A DNA stretch of 23,219 nt from an uncultured Bacilli bacterium. Its GTDB lineage: Bacteria > Bacillota_I > Bacilli_A > RF39 > UBA660. The notes under the pieces are model-generated. The model was not told where the DNA came from, searched no databases, and was given only the letters and a program-made list of their open reading frames with translations. The translations under genes and the position numbers were made by a program. The stretch lies in assembly GCA_910586425.1 (NCBI GenBank), contig CAJUHL010000022.1, positions 1 to 23,219 on the forward strand, read 5' to 3'. Positions 6,545-14,463 of the stretch are shown here, one piece after another; position 1 is the first letter of the stretch, and each line of letters opens with the position of its first letter.

Positions 6545-8593
6545 ATGAATAAAAAGAAGCTCATCACAATTATTGTCTCTGTTTTAGTTGCAGCCATTTT
6601 AAGTGGGAGTATATATTATATATTAACCAAACAAGATAAAAATACAACATTAACTATTTTAGAAAAACAGTGGGTAGAAAATAATAAGAACAACATTATT
6701 GACTTGGGAATGGTAAACGGAGTACCTATTTTTAACTATGATGGAGAAGGGTTGCTCTTCGAATTTATCAACGCATTAGAAACCAATACTGGACTAGAAT
6801 TTAATAAACTATCTTATTCAGTTTCCGATAAAGTTCCAGCAGATTATTCCTTTTTATATACAAATAATGTAGAAGATAATGATATCTTAATATATGAGGA
6901 TAATTATGCCATTTTAGCAAAAGAAAATATAAAATACAATTATTTAACCGATATTCCACAAATGACAATTGGTGTATTAGAAAATGATTTAGAAAATGTA
7001 AATTTTTATACCAAGGAAAATAAGAACTTGAGTTATAAAACATATTCTAATGTAAAAGAATTACTAACAGAACTTGAAAAAGAAGACAGTACCATTCAGG
7101 GAATCGTATTACCAAAAACCACCTATATGCAGGAATTAAGTAAACGAAAATTATATATCGTATATCAAATTACAGAACTACATCAAAATTTAGTATTCCG
7201 GCTAGGTGATACCAAAAAACTCAATACCATAATTCGTAAATATTATAGAAAATGGAGTACTGAAAATTATCAAACAGTTTATAATGATTATTTTTCAAAA
7301 AATTACTTTGCATTTAATAACATTTATGAAGAAAAAATTGCTAAATTCAGAAGCAAAAGATATCAATTTGGATTCATTAATATCGCACCTTATAATGCGT
7401 TGGTTAACAATCGCTTGGTAGGAATAAACAATGAAGTTATGAAAGAGTTTTCTAAACTTGCCAATGTAGAAATTGGATTTAAACAGTACCATTCAATGGA
7501 AAAGTTATTAGAAGATTTTAATGCGAATAAAATTGACTTTTTTATGAATACCACAAACCAGGATACATACGAAATGGATACTTATCCAACTGTATCTATT
7601 TATAAAGAGGATATTGTTTTGGTTTCTCATCTAGAGAAAAACCATACCATTCATTCACTTGCTTCTTTAAATGGGCAAACTGTAATGACACTAAAAAATA
7701 GCTATATTGGAAAAAGACTTTTGAATCATAACATTAACATAAAAATATATGACAATATGAATGATTTAATGTCGCATACGAATAAAGATAGTATCTTGGC
7801 ATTAGATCAATCGACTTACTATACTTATGCGCACAGTAATCTAAAAAATTATAAAATAGATTATGTGTTTAAACTAGATGAAGAATATAACTTTATTATT
7901 AGAGATATCGCTGACAACTCTATTTTTGCAAGATATTTTAATTTTTATTTATCTTACATTGATGAAACCTCATTTGCCAATAGAATTCATTACGATATGT
8001 TTGTCGACAAGGTGGCGAATTACACAAAAGCAATCGTAACTACCATTGTTGCACTGATAATAATTATTGCTGGAATTATAGTATTATGTAAGAAAAAAAA
8101 TATCAAACCAAAGAAAAAACTAAATTCCATCAGTAAAGAAAATAAACTGAAATATATCGATATGTTAACGTCTTTAAAAAATAGAAATTACTTGAATGAT
8201 AATATTTCTAAATGGGATGATAGTGAAATTTATCCGCAAACCATTATCATTGTAGATTTAAACAATGTTGCCTATATCAATGATAACTATGGTCATGAAG
8301 AAGGCGACAATGTCATCAGAGAAGCTGCCAATATCTTGATTCGCAACCAAATTGAAAATAGTGAAATCATGAGAACCAATGGGAATGAATTCTTAATTTA
8401 TATGGTTGAATATGAAGAGAAACAAGTTGTTGCCTATATTCGCAAGTTAAGCAAAGAATTTAGGGAACTTGCTCATGGATTTGGAGCAGCAATCGGATAT
8501 AGTATGATTCAAGATGCGATTAAAACTGTAGATGATGCAATCAATGAAGCAACACTTGATATGCGAAATAATAAGGAAGAAGCGAATCATTAA
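6545..8593 (+). CDS. Membrane receptor: two solute-binding-like domains plus degenerate GGDEF domain
   Basis: A 682-residue sensor. An N-terminal membrane segment or signal anchor (6-27) is followed by two successive regions resembling periplasmic solute-binding family 3 proteins (about 35-265 and 270-480). The second reads like that family at Y-Q-F-G-F-I-N-I-A-P-Y-N and in the D-F-F-M-N region. A transmembrane helix follows (about 493-515), then a cytoplasmic GGDEF-like domain (about 538-680). The GGDEF domain keeps the fold markers D-M-L-T-S-L-K-N-R-N, I-V-D-L-N-N-V-A-Y-I-N-D-N-Y-G-H and G-D-N-V-I-R-E-A. The signature G-G-D-E-F is replaced by N-G-N-E-F (612-616). Loss of the first Gly and of the Asp suggests it no longer makes cyclic-di-GMP and acts as a sensor or binding domain; this is inference. 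The AGGAG site is 12 bases from the start, longer than usual. Confidence 0.85.
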   Translation: MNKKKLITIIVSVLVAAILSGSIYYILTKQDKNTTLTILEKQWVENNKNNIIDLGMVNGVPIFNYDGEGLLFEFINALETNTGLEFNKLSYSVSDKVPADYSFLYTNNVEDNDILIYEDNYAILAKENIKYNYLTDIPQMTIGVLENDLENVNFYTKENKNLSYKTYSNVKELLTELEKEDSTIQGIVLPKTTYMQELSKRKLYIVYQITELHQNLVFRLGDTKKLNTIIRKYYRKWSTENYQTVYNDYFSKNYFAFNNIYEEKIAKFRSKRYQFGFINIAPYNALVNNRLVGINNEVMKEFSKLANVEIGFKQYHSMEKLLEDFNANKIDFFMNTTNQDTYEMDTYPTVSIYKEDIVLVSHLEKNHTIHSLASLNGQTVMTLKNSYIGKRLLNHNINIKIYDNMNDLMSHTNKDSILALDQSTYYTYAHSNLKNYKIDYVFKLDEEYNFIIRDIADNSIFARYFNFYLSYIDETSFANRIHYDMFVDKVANYTKAIVTTIVALIIIIAGIIVLCKKKNIKPKKKLNSISKENKLKYIDMLTSLKNRNYLNDNISKWDDSEIYPQTIIIVDLNNVAYINDNYGHEEGDNVIREAANILIRNQIENSEIMRTNGNEFLIYMVEYEEKQVVAYIRKLSKEFRELAHGFGAAIGYSMIQDAIKTVDDAINEATLDMRNNKEEANH

Positions 8594-8603
8594 TCGCTTT
8601 TTT
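8581..8603 (+). terminator. Terminator at the end of the receptor gene
   Basis: AGCGA (8581-8585), 8 bases, TCGCT (8594-8598), then six T (8598-8603). It overlaps the stop codon of the receptor gene. The stem is short. Confidence 0.6.
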
Positions 8604-8620
8604 CATGATTTTAAAAATTT

Positions 8621-8630
8621 ATGGTATAAT
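8621..8630 (+). promoter_or_regulatory. Extended -10 promoter of the YihY gene
   Basis: TGG-TATAAT gives a TGn-extended -10 box (TATAAT 8625-8630). The -35 region is weak, and the box lies 25 bases before the start codon. Confidence 0.55.
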
Positions 8631-8654
8631 AATAAAAGATAAGGTTGTGGAGCA

Positions 8655-9494
8655 ATGAATCATATCAAAGATTATATTCATAAATTGATGGAAATCATTC
8701 GCAAAGAAGAACTACGGATTTTGCCAGGAAATATCGCATTTTTTTTGGTATTGTCTATCATACCAATTATTACTTTAATTGGACTAATATGTTCCTTATT
8801 TTCTATTTCATTAGTAGATATTACCAATCTTTTAAGTGAGCTTATTCCAAAGCAAGTAGATGATATTTTAACACCCTTTCTTTCTGGGGCAGCAAAACCA
8901 GAGAATTTGATTTGGTATTTTATTCTTGGATTTATTCTCGCATCCAATGGTTCCCATTCAATCATTGTAGCTTCCAATACGTTATATCAAATTAAAAATG
9001 AACCGTATCTAAAAAGAAGAATTAAAGCATTACTGTTAACAATTATTTTAATGTTTTTGTTTCTATTCATTTTGATTTTTTTAGCGTTTGGAAACATCAT
9101 TCTTAAATTTATTTTAGATTTAAAGATTTTTGCAAATATTGCAGAAAATATTTATTCTATCTTTATTTTATTCAAATGGCCAATTGCTTCTATTATAATA
9201 TTTTTTATGATTAAACTGCTTTATACAATGGCTCCAGACAAACATATTGCAAGTAAATATGTTAATAAAGGTGCCGTTTTTACCACGGTTGGTTGGTTAA
9301 TTGTTACAGCTGTGTATTCTTATTATGCAAATAATGTTGCAAATTATAATTTATTTTATGGAGGACTTTCTGGTCTTGTCATTTTGATGATGTGGATTTA
9401 TATTATTGCCTATATATTTGTTATAGGAATTGCCATTAATACCAATGATTACCACTATTTGGAAGAGACTGTTATAAATAAAATAAAAGAATAA
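8655..9494 (+). CDS. YihY/BrkB family inner-membrane protein
   Basis: Polytopic membrane protein of 279 residues, the usual length for the YihY/BrkB family. About six hydrophobic segments lie near 24-47, 85-105, 125-148, 165-188, 208-226 and 233-262. Family hallmarks are the start R-I-L-P-G-N-I-A-F-F-L-V-L-S-I-I-P, the P-x-x-x-x-I-W-Y-F stretch, the S-N-G-S-H-S-I-I-V-A-S-N-x-L-Y helix, and the C-terminal Y-N-L-F-Y-G-G-L-S-G-L-V-I-L-M-M-W-I-Y. The family was once annotated as ribonuclease BN, which is wrong; its function is unknown. It has its own promoter and starts at ATG 8655 after GTGGAG. Confidence 0.92.
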   Translation: MNHIKDYIHKLMEIIRKEELRILPGNIAFFLVLSIIPIITLIGLICSLFSISLVDITNLLSELIPKQVDDILTPFLSGAAKPENLIWYFILGFILASNGSHSIIVASNTLYQIKNEPYLKRRIKALLLTIILMFLFLFILIFLAFGNIILKFILDLKIFANIAENIYSIFILFKWPIASIIIFFMIKLLYTMAPDKHIASKYVNKGAVFTTVGWLIVTAVYSYYANNVANYNLFYGGLSGLVILMMWIYIIAYIFVIGIAINTNDYHYLEETVINKIKE

Positions 9495-9496
9495 GG

Positions 9497-9661
9497 CTAT
9501 ACTATGTGTAGATGCATGTCAGATTACCAGCATGTGTCCGTTGCAGACTACTTGTAGTACCGGCGTTAGTTTAAAGTGAACTGACAAGTATTCATTAAAG
9601 TGGTAATGAAATCTCCTTTCATAATACATATGAAAAAAGAGTTCAAACATGAACTTTTTTT
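9497..9661 (+). ncRNA. Candidate structured RNA between yihY and rpmB
   Basis: These 165 bases are less AT-rich than nearby gaps, contain no coding frame and end in a strong terminator. Possible helices: CGTTG (9539-9543) with CGGCG (9561-9565) enclosing ACTAC/GTAGT (9547-9558); GTTAGTT (9565-9571) with AACTGAC (9579-9585); and GCATG (9514-9518) with CATGT (9531-9535). The loop of that last hairpin holds ATTACCA (9523-9529), complementary to TGGTAAT (9601-9607), which would make a pseudoknot. TATACT (9499-9504) could be a -10 box. I could not match it to 6S, SRP, tmRNA, RNase P or a riboswitch class I know. Confidence 0.4.
9633..9661. terminator. Terminator at the end of the candidate RNA
   Basis: AGTTCA (9640-9645), AACA, TGAACT (9650-9655), extended by an A-run (9633-9638) facing a T-run (9655-9661). 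It works on the plus strand for the candidate RNA and may also work in reverse. Confidence 0.8.
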
Positions 9662-9671
9662 CGTAGGCAAT

Positions 9672-9694
9672 AAAAAAAGATACTTCTTTGTATC
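9672..9694 (-). terminator. Terminator of rpmB
   Basis: On the minus strand GATAC (9694-9690), six bases, GTATC (9683-9679), then seven T (9678-9672), directly after the rpmB stop codon. Confidence 0.75.
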
Positions 9695-9698
9695 CTTA

Positions 9699-9893
9699 TT
9701 ATTCAGAAACGGTTTCAGAACCTTTTGTTATTTTGTTTAGTGTTCGTAATTCTCTCGCACTCATAATGATTTTTTCACCATTGTCTAATGTTACTTTTTG
9801 TAAGTTTGGACGTTGTGCATGTCTAGTTGCTCTAAGTGAGTGTGATCTTCTATTTCCAAATAAAGGTTTTTTACTTGTAATCTTTTTTGCCAT
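9699..9893 (-). CDS. rpmB: 50S ribosomal protein L28
   Basis: A 64-residue ribosomal protein of the large subunit, normal length for Bacillota. Family motifs are K-K-P-L-F-G-N-R-R-S-H-S (8-19), A-T-R-H-A-Q-R-P-N-L-Q-K-V (22-34) and I-M-S-A-R-E-L-R-T-L (43-52). The N-terminal cysteines found in zinc-binding L28 forms are absent (A-K-K-I-T-S-K), so this is the zinc-independent type. The start follows AGGAGG. It is a single-gene unit with its own promoter and terminator, transcribed towards the candidate RNA. Confidence 0.97.
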   Translation of the reverse strand: MAKKITSKKPLFGNRRSHSLRATRHAQRPNLQKVTLDNGEKIIMSARELRTLNKITKGSETVSE

Positions 9894-9934
9894 ATATTAT
9901 CCTCCTAACCTCAAGATTTGTCCTATGCCTTATC

Positions 9935-9963
9935 ACTTTATCACAATATATCAGATAAGTCAA
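9935..9963 (-). promoter_or_regulatory. Promoter of rpmB
   Basis: On the minus strand TTGACT (9963-9958), 17 bases, TAAAGT (9940-9935), about 40 bases upstream of the start codon. Confidence 0.7.
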
Positions 9964-9981
9964 ATATTTATACTGAAAAAC

Positions 9982-10010
9982 TTTAAAAAAAATATGTTTT
10001 ATAGTAAAAT
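9982..10010 (+). promoter_or_regulatory. Possible promoter of dnaE
   Basis: TTTAAA (9982-9987), 17 bases, TAAAAT (10005-10010). Both boxes are weak, but the position just before the GGGAGGG binding site fits. Confidence 0.45.
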
Positions 10011-10031
10011 GATGGTAGGGAGGGACGAACC

Positions 10032-12953
10032 ATGATGTATATTCCATTATATGTAAAGACAGAAAATTCATTACTACAAAGTATGGTTCGTATTCCAGAA
10101 CTGGTTTCTTACGCCAAAAAATACAATTTGAAAGCACTTGCGATTGCAGATTCTAATTTATATGGTGCTTATGAGTTTTATAAGATTTGTAGACAGGAAA
10201 ATATTAAACCGATCATTGGACTAGAAATCACCATAGAACACGATAAAATTCTGTTGTACTGCGAAAATATAAAAGGTTATCAGAACTTAATGCAACTTGC
10301 AACCATTCAAAGTGAACGTGAAGTGAAAGTAGCAGATCTAGCACCCCATAGCGAAGGCCTTTTTTCAATTATCCCTGTTGCCAGTAAAACTCAATATAAA
10401 GTTTGTGCTAAAATTTTTGAGCATATTTTTATTGGGTATCAAACCAAAGAAGAAAAAATGAATTTAAAATCAAATCATCTGATTTATTTACCAGAAGTTT
10501 TATGTTTGGAAAAAACAGATTTAGAATACTTGAATTATTTATATGCCATCAAAGAAGGAAAAACATTAGAAGCAACTTCTATTAATCAAAATGGTTATTT
10601 AAAAAGTCCAAAAGAGCTTGACGATGATGATTTACAAGGTTTTCAAACTATTTACGATTTATGTCATTTGGAAATTCCAAAACAAGATAATTTATTACCT
10701 ATTTATCCTTGTCCAAATCATTTAGATAGCTACCAATATTTGAAACAATTATGTACAGAAGGAATGCGTAAACGATTTGGAAATCGTGTCAAGCGAATTT
10801 ATATTGACCGTTTGAAATATGAATTGGATGTTATTCAAAAAATGGGTTTTTGTAATTATTTTTTAGTAGTGTGGGATTATGTCAAATATGCCAAAGATCA
10901 TAATATTTTAGTAGGCCCAGGAAGAGGAAGTGCAGCAGGTTCTTTGGTTGCTTATGTGTTAGGTATTACAGAGATTGATCCTCTTTCCTATCAATTACTA
11001 TTTGAACGTTTTCTGAACCCAGAACGGATTACAATGCCAGATATTGATATTGATTTTGCTTATGATAAACGTGAAGAAATAACTGCTTATTGTAGAAAAA
11101 AGTATGGGGAAAAGAAAGTGGCGGGTATTATTACCTTTGGAACACTTGGCGCCAAGCAAATTATCCGAGATGTAGGAAGAGTTATGGAATTACCACTTGG
11201 CCAGATTGATCGTATTTGCAAATTGCTAGATCCCAAAAAGACATTGAAAGAAAATTATAATGAAAGTCAAAAATTAAAAGGGCAATTTCAGGAACATATA
11301 GAATTGCAAAAACTATATCAAATTGCTTCTAAATTAGAGGGACTCAAACGTCATACTTCTATTCATGCAGCGGGTATTATTATGTGTAACCGCGATTTGG
11401 ATGAAATCATCCCATTAGAAAAACATGATACATTTTATTTGACAGGTTATTCTATGGAATATTTAGAAGAATTGGGATTACTCAAAATGGATTTTTTAGC
11501 ACTTAAAACATTGACTTCTATTCAAACCATTATAGATGAAATTAACCAAAATGGAGGGCATCTTACGTTTGATTCTATTCCACTTTTAGATTCCAAAGCC
11601 ATTGATATATTTACCACAGTGAATACAACAGGTATTTTTCAATTTGAATCGGATGGAATGATGAATTTTTTACGGAAATTTAGGCCAAGTTCATTTGAAG
11701 ATATTTTTGCTGCTTTGGCATTATATCGACCAGGGCCCATGAATAACATTGATCATTATATTAGAAGAAAGCAAGGTAAAGAAAAAATCGATTATTTTCA
11801 TCCTGATTTAATCCCCGTTTTAAAACCGACTTATGGTATTTTGATTTACCAGGAACAAATTATGCAAGTAGCGAGCATTCTTGCTGGTTATTCATATGGA
11901 GAGGCTGACGTTTTAAGACGAGCCATGAGTAAGAAAAAAGAAGACATTTTAAAAAATGAAAAAGAAAAATTTATCCAAAATGCCATTTCTCGAGGTTATG
12001 AAAAAGAAATGAGTGAGAATGTTTATGATTTGATTTTAAAATTTGCTTCTTATGGGTTTAATCGTTCCCACTCTGTTGCTTATGCAATGATTGCTTATAA
12101 AATGGCGTATTTAAAGGCATATTATCCCGCATCTTTTATGAAAAGTTTACTTACCTCTGTCATAGGAAGTAGTGTAGATACAAAAATATATATAGAGGAG
12201 TGTAAATTAAATCATATTTCTATTCTTGCGCCCGATATCAATTTAAGCGGTAAAGATTATCAGGTAGAAGAAAAGGGTATTCGTTATCCGCTTACGAATA
12301 TTAAGGATTTGGGAATTGCGGTTGTAGAATCTATTATGAATTCAAGAAAGGATGAACCATTTCAGGATATTTATGATTTTGTAAAAAGAACCAATCGGAA
12401 AATTGTGAGTAAAAAAGTGTTACAGCGTTTGATTGCAGCAGGTTGTTTTTCTCATTTTGGTTTGAATCAAAGAACATTAGATCAAAGTTTGGATTTGATT
12501 TTAAATTATGGGGAATTGATTAAAGACTTAGATGAAGAGTATGCATTAAAACCAGAAATTGAGTTAGTAGAAGAATATAGTAAAAAAGAATTGATGCAAA
12601 GGGAGCTGGATACGTTTGGCCTTTATTTGAGTAATCATCCCGTAACAGAATTTAGGCTGCAAAAAAAGAATCCAATTCTTTTAAAAAATATTGAGAACTA
12701 TTTTGATCAAAATATAACTGCCATTGTAGTCATTGATGCATGGAAGCAGATTGATACCAAAAATGGAAATCCAATGTGTTTTTTAGATTGCAGTGATGAA
12801 AGTGGGAGTATAGATGCTGTTATATTTCCCAATGTATATCAGAATTATGCAGAAATACCAACTGGTAGTGTTGCTGAAATAACAGGACATGTAGAAAAAC
12901 GATTTGACAAGTATCAGCTGGTTGTAAGAAAAATAGAAATATTGGGAGATTGA
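10032..12953 (+). CDS. dnaE: DNA polymerase III alpha subunit, DnaE type
   Basis: Replicative/lagging-strand C-family DNA polymerase, 973 residues, at the short end for DnaE. In order: PHP domain (1-200); palm with G-P-G-R-G-S-A-A-G-S (about 296-305) and the catalytic aspartates in P-D-I-D-I-D-F (about 335-341); F-G-T-L-G-A-K-Q-I-I-R-D (about 374); fingers and beta-binding region; helix-hairpin-helix part around 780; C-terminal OB fold (about 885-970). The PHP metal ligands are gone: the usual H-L-H-V-H near the start is P-L-Y-V-K, and T-D-H is A-D-S. PHP-borne exonuclease activity is therefore not expected. Bacillota normally pair DnaE with PolC; polC is not in this window. Two adjacent ATGs (10032, 10035) follow GGGAGGG, and either may be used. 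Confidence 0.95.
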   Translation: MMYIPLYVKTENSLLQSMVRIPELVSYAKKYNLKALAIADSNLYGAYEFYKICRQENIKPIIGLEITIEHDKILLYCENIKGYQNLMQLATIQSEREVKVADLAPHSEGLFSIIPVASKTQYKVCAKIFEHIFIGYQTKEEKMNLKSNHLIYLPEVLCLEKTDLEYLNYLYAIKEGKTLEATSINQNGYLKSPKELDDDDLQGFQTIYDLCHLEIPKQDNLLPIYPCPNHLDSYQYLKQLCTEGMRKRFGNRVKRIYIDRLKYELDVIQKMGFCNYFLVVWDYVKYAKDHNILVGPGRGSAAGSLVAYVLGITEIDPLSYQLLFERFLNPERITMPDIDIDFAYDKREEITAYCRKKYGEKKVAGIITFGTLGAKQIIRDVGRVMELPLGQIDRICKLLDPKKTLKENYNESQKLKGQFQEHIELQKLYQIASKLEGLKRHTSIHAAGIIMCNRDLDEIIPLEKHDTFYLTGYSMEYLEELGLLKMDFLALKTLTSIQTIIDEINQNGGHLTFDSIPLLDSKAIDIFTTVNTTGIFQFESDGMMNFLRKFRPSSFEDIFAALALYRPGPMNNIDHYIRRKQGKEKIDYFHPDLIPVLKPTYGILIYQEQIMQVASILAGYSYGEADVLRRAMSKKKEDILKNEKEKFIQNAISRGYEKEMSENVYDLILKFASYGFNRSHSVAYAMIAYKMAYLKAYYPASFMKSLLTSVIGSSVDTKIYIEECKLNHISILAPDINLSGKDYQVEEKGIRYPLTNIKDLGIAVVESIMNSRKDEPFQDIYDFVKRTNRKIVSKKVLQRLIAAGCFSHFGLNQRTLDQSLDLILNYGELIKDLDEEYALKPEIELVEEYSKKELMQRELDTFGLYLSNHPVTEFRLQKKNPILLKNIENYFDQNITAIVVIDAWKQIDTKNGNPMCFLDCSDESGSIDAVIFPNVYQNYAEIPTGSVAEITGHVEKRFDKYQLVVRKIEILGD

Positions 12954-12954
12954 T

Positions 12955-13089
12955 TGGACGAATCAAGAAAAATTATTATATATAAGAGGTTTAATGATGA
13001 CATTACAAAATTTTAAAGTATGTGATAATGGGGATATCATAACAACAACTGATCATTATCCTGTAATCGCAGAAGTGAGAAAAAAATAG
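12955..13089 (+). pseudogene. 3' remnant of an EEP-family nuclease/phosphatase gene
   Basis: The frame ending at TAG 13087-13089 reads L-Q-N-F-K-V-C-D-N-G-D, then T-T-D-H-Y-P-V-I-A-E-V. This is the C-terminal motif of the endonuclease/exonuclease/phosphatase family, in which S-D-H-[YF]-P-V carries the catalytic Asp-His pair. Upstream in the same frame Y-I-R-G-L resembles the worn Y-I-F-V strand of the family. Only about 45 codons remain of a roughly 250-residue protein, and they start right after the dnaE stop. A short start at ATG 12994 (31 residues) is possible but unlikely to make a working enzyme. Confidence 0.6.
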
Positions 13090-13114
13090 TTGCAGAAAAT
13101 AAGCAACTTTTTTT
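13088..13114 (+). terminator. Terminator after dnaE and the EEP remnant
   Basis: AGTTGC (13088-13093), nine bases, GCAACT (13103-13108), then seven T (13108-13114). Confidence 0.8.
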
Positions 13115-13123
13115 GATGAAATC

Positions 13124-13153
13124 TTTACTACGAACAACTGTTTGTGTTACAAT
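13124..13153 (+). promoter_or_regulatory. dinB promoter with LexA (SOS) box
   Basis: TTTACT (13124-13129), 18 bases, TACAAT (13148-13153). Between the two boxes lies CGAACAACTGTTTG (13131-13144), a near-perfect match to the Bacillus LexA site CGAAC-N4-GTTCG. LexA bound there would block RNA polymerase, so the polymerase IV gene is expected to be DNA-damage inducible. Confidence 0.75.
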
Positions 13154-13184
13154 AAATTAAATTGAATATGATAAAGGTGATGCT

Positions 13185-14402
13185 ATGGAACGAATTATCA
13201 TGCATATTGATGTGAATAATGCCTTTCTATCATGGAGTGCAGTAGATTTATTAAAAAAAGGCTTTGGATATGATATTAGGGAAAGTTATGCTGTGATTGG
13301 TGGAGACGAAAAAACAAGAAGAGGTGTTGTTTTGGCCAAAAGTCCTCTTGCCAAAAAAATGGGGATTCAAACAGGTGAAACATTATACAGTGCAAGAAAA
13401 AAGTGCCCAGCTTTACGTACATTTCCTCCCAATTATTGTTGGTACCAAGAGATTTCAAAAAAACTATTTGAGTTGTTAAGCCAATACACTTGTGATATTG
13501 AAGTATTTTCGATTGATGAATGTTTTTTAGATTATGGAAAAGTACAAAATTTATATGGGGAGCCAGATTTATTTGCTCAAAAAATCAAACAAGAAATACA
13601 AACAAACCTAGGGTTTACAGTCAATATTGGAATTGCCAATAATAAGCTTTGTGCTAAAATGGCTTCTGATTTCAGTAAACCCAATCAGATTCACACTTTA
13701 TTTGAAACAGAAATACAAACTAAAATGCATCCATTGCCTATTTCAGATTTATTTGGAGTAGGGAAAAAAAGCAGTGAAAAATTAAAAAAATTAGGGATTG
13801 TGACCATTGGTGATCTTGCTTGTGAACAACCAGAACGCCTATATCCATATTTTAAAAATCAATCTATGAAATTGATTGAAATGGCAAATGGAATTGATGA
13901 AAGTGAGGTTATTTGTACCAAGGAAGAAAACAAAGGAATCAGTAATTCTACTACACTGGAAAAAGATGTTTCCACCAAAGTAGAACTTTATCAGGTATTA
14001 GAATCCCTTTCAAACAATGTTGCCTTGGAGTTAAGACGGCAAGATAAATATACATATGTCATTTGCGTACAATTAAAAGACCAATATTTTAAAAGTTATT
14101 CTCATCAAAAAAAATTAAAAAATGCCACCAATCTTACCAAAGAAATTTTTGAAACCGCTAAATTGCTACTAGATGAAATGTGGAAAGGGGAACCCATTCG
14201 CTTGGTTGGAATTCGGTTGGATCATTTCACCTCCAATAGTATGCACCAAGTATCTTTATTTGAAACAGTGGAAAAAAGAGACCGAGATGTAAAATTAGAA
14301 CGTACTTTGGATTCCTTAAAAGAAAAATATGGATATGAGGTAATTGACACAGCTTCTTTATTAGATGGGAAAAAAGTGGGATTCAAAAAATCCAAACATT
14401 AA
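13185..14402 (+). CDS. dinB: DNA polymerase IV (Y-family translesion polymerase)
   Basis: Error-prone polymerase of 405 residues that copies damaged DNA. Palm motif H-I-D-V-N-N-A-F has catalytic Asp9, and F-S-I-D-E-C-F has Asp111 and Glu112. Fingers, with Y-S-A-R near 68-71, precede the thumb with a helix-hairpin-helix (F-G-V-G-K-K-S-S-E-K-L near 194-206) and the little-finger domain (about 240-345). A clamp-binding motif Q-V-S-L-F lies at 355-359, followed by a 46-residue tail. The ATG follows AAAGGTG. The gene is monocistronic between a terminator and the pyk promoter, and a LexA box in its promoter indicates SOS control. Confidence 0.95.
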   Translation: MERIIMHIDVNNAFLSWSAVDLLKKGFGYDIRESYAVIGGDEKTRRGVVLAKSPLAKKMGIQTGETLYSARKKCPALRTFPPNYCWYQEISKKLFELLSQYTCDIEVFSIDECFLDYGKVQNLYGEPDLFAQKIKQEIQTNLGFTVNIGIANNKLCAKMASDFSKPNQIHTLFETEIQTKMHPLPISDLFGVGKKSSEKLKKLGIVTIGDLACEQPERLYPYFKNQSMKLIEMANGIDESEVICTKEENKGISNSTTLEKDVSTKVELYQVLESLSNNVALELRRQDKYTYVICVQLKDQYFKSYSHQKKLKNATNLTKEIFETAKLLLDEMWKGEPIRLVGIRLDHFTSNSMHQVSLFETVEKRDRDVKLERTLDSLKEKYGYEVIDTASLLDGKKVGFKKSKH

Positions 14403-14404
14403 AA

Positions 14405-14446
14405 AATAAAAAAAACCTTTTTATTCTTCTAAAAAATTGATATAAT
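14405..14446 (+). promoter_or_regulatory. Weak A/T hairpin and extended -10 promoter between dinB and pyk
   Basis: AATAAAAA (14405-14412) pairs with TTTTTATT (14418-14425), a possible but weak terminator for dinB. TG-A-TATAAT (14438-14446) is an extended -10 box placed 17 bases before the pyk start. Confidence 0.45.
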
Positions 14447-14463
14447 CAATAATAGGTGAGAGT

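Noticed and set aside
9688..10035. A 115-codon plus-strand frame across rpmB.
   Set aside because: It lies opposite a conserved ribosomal protein gene and its promoter, with no start signal; a shadow frame.
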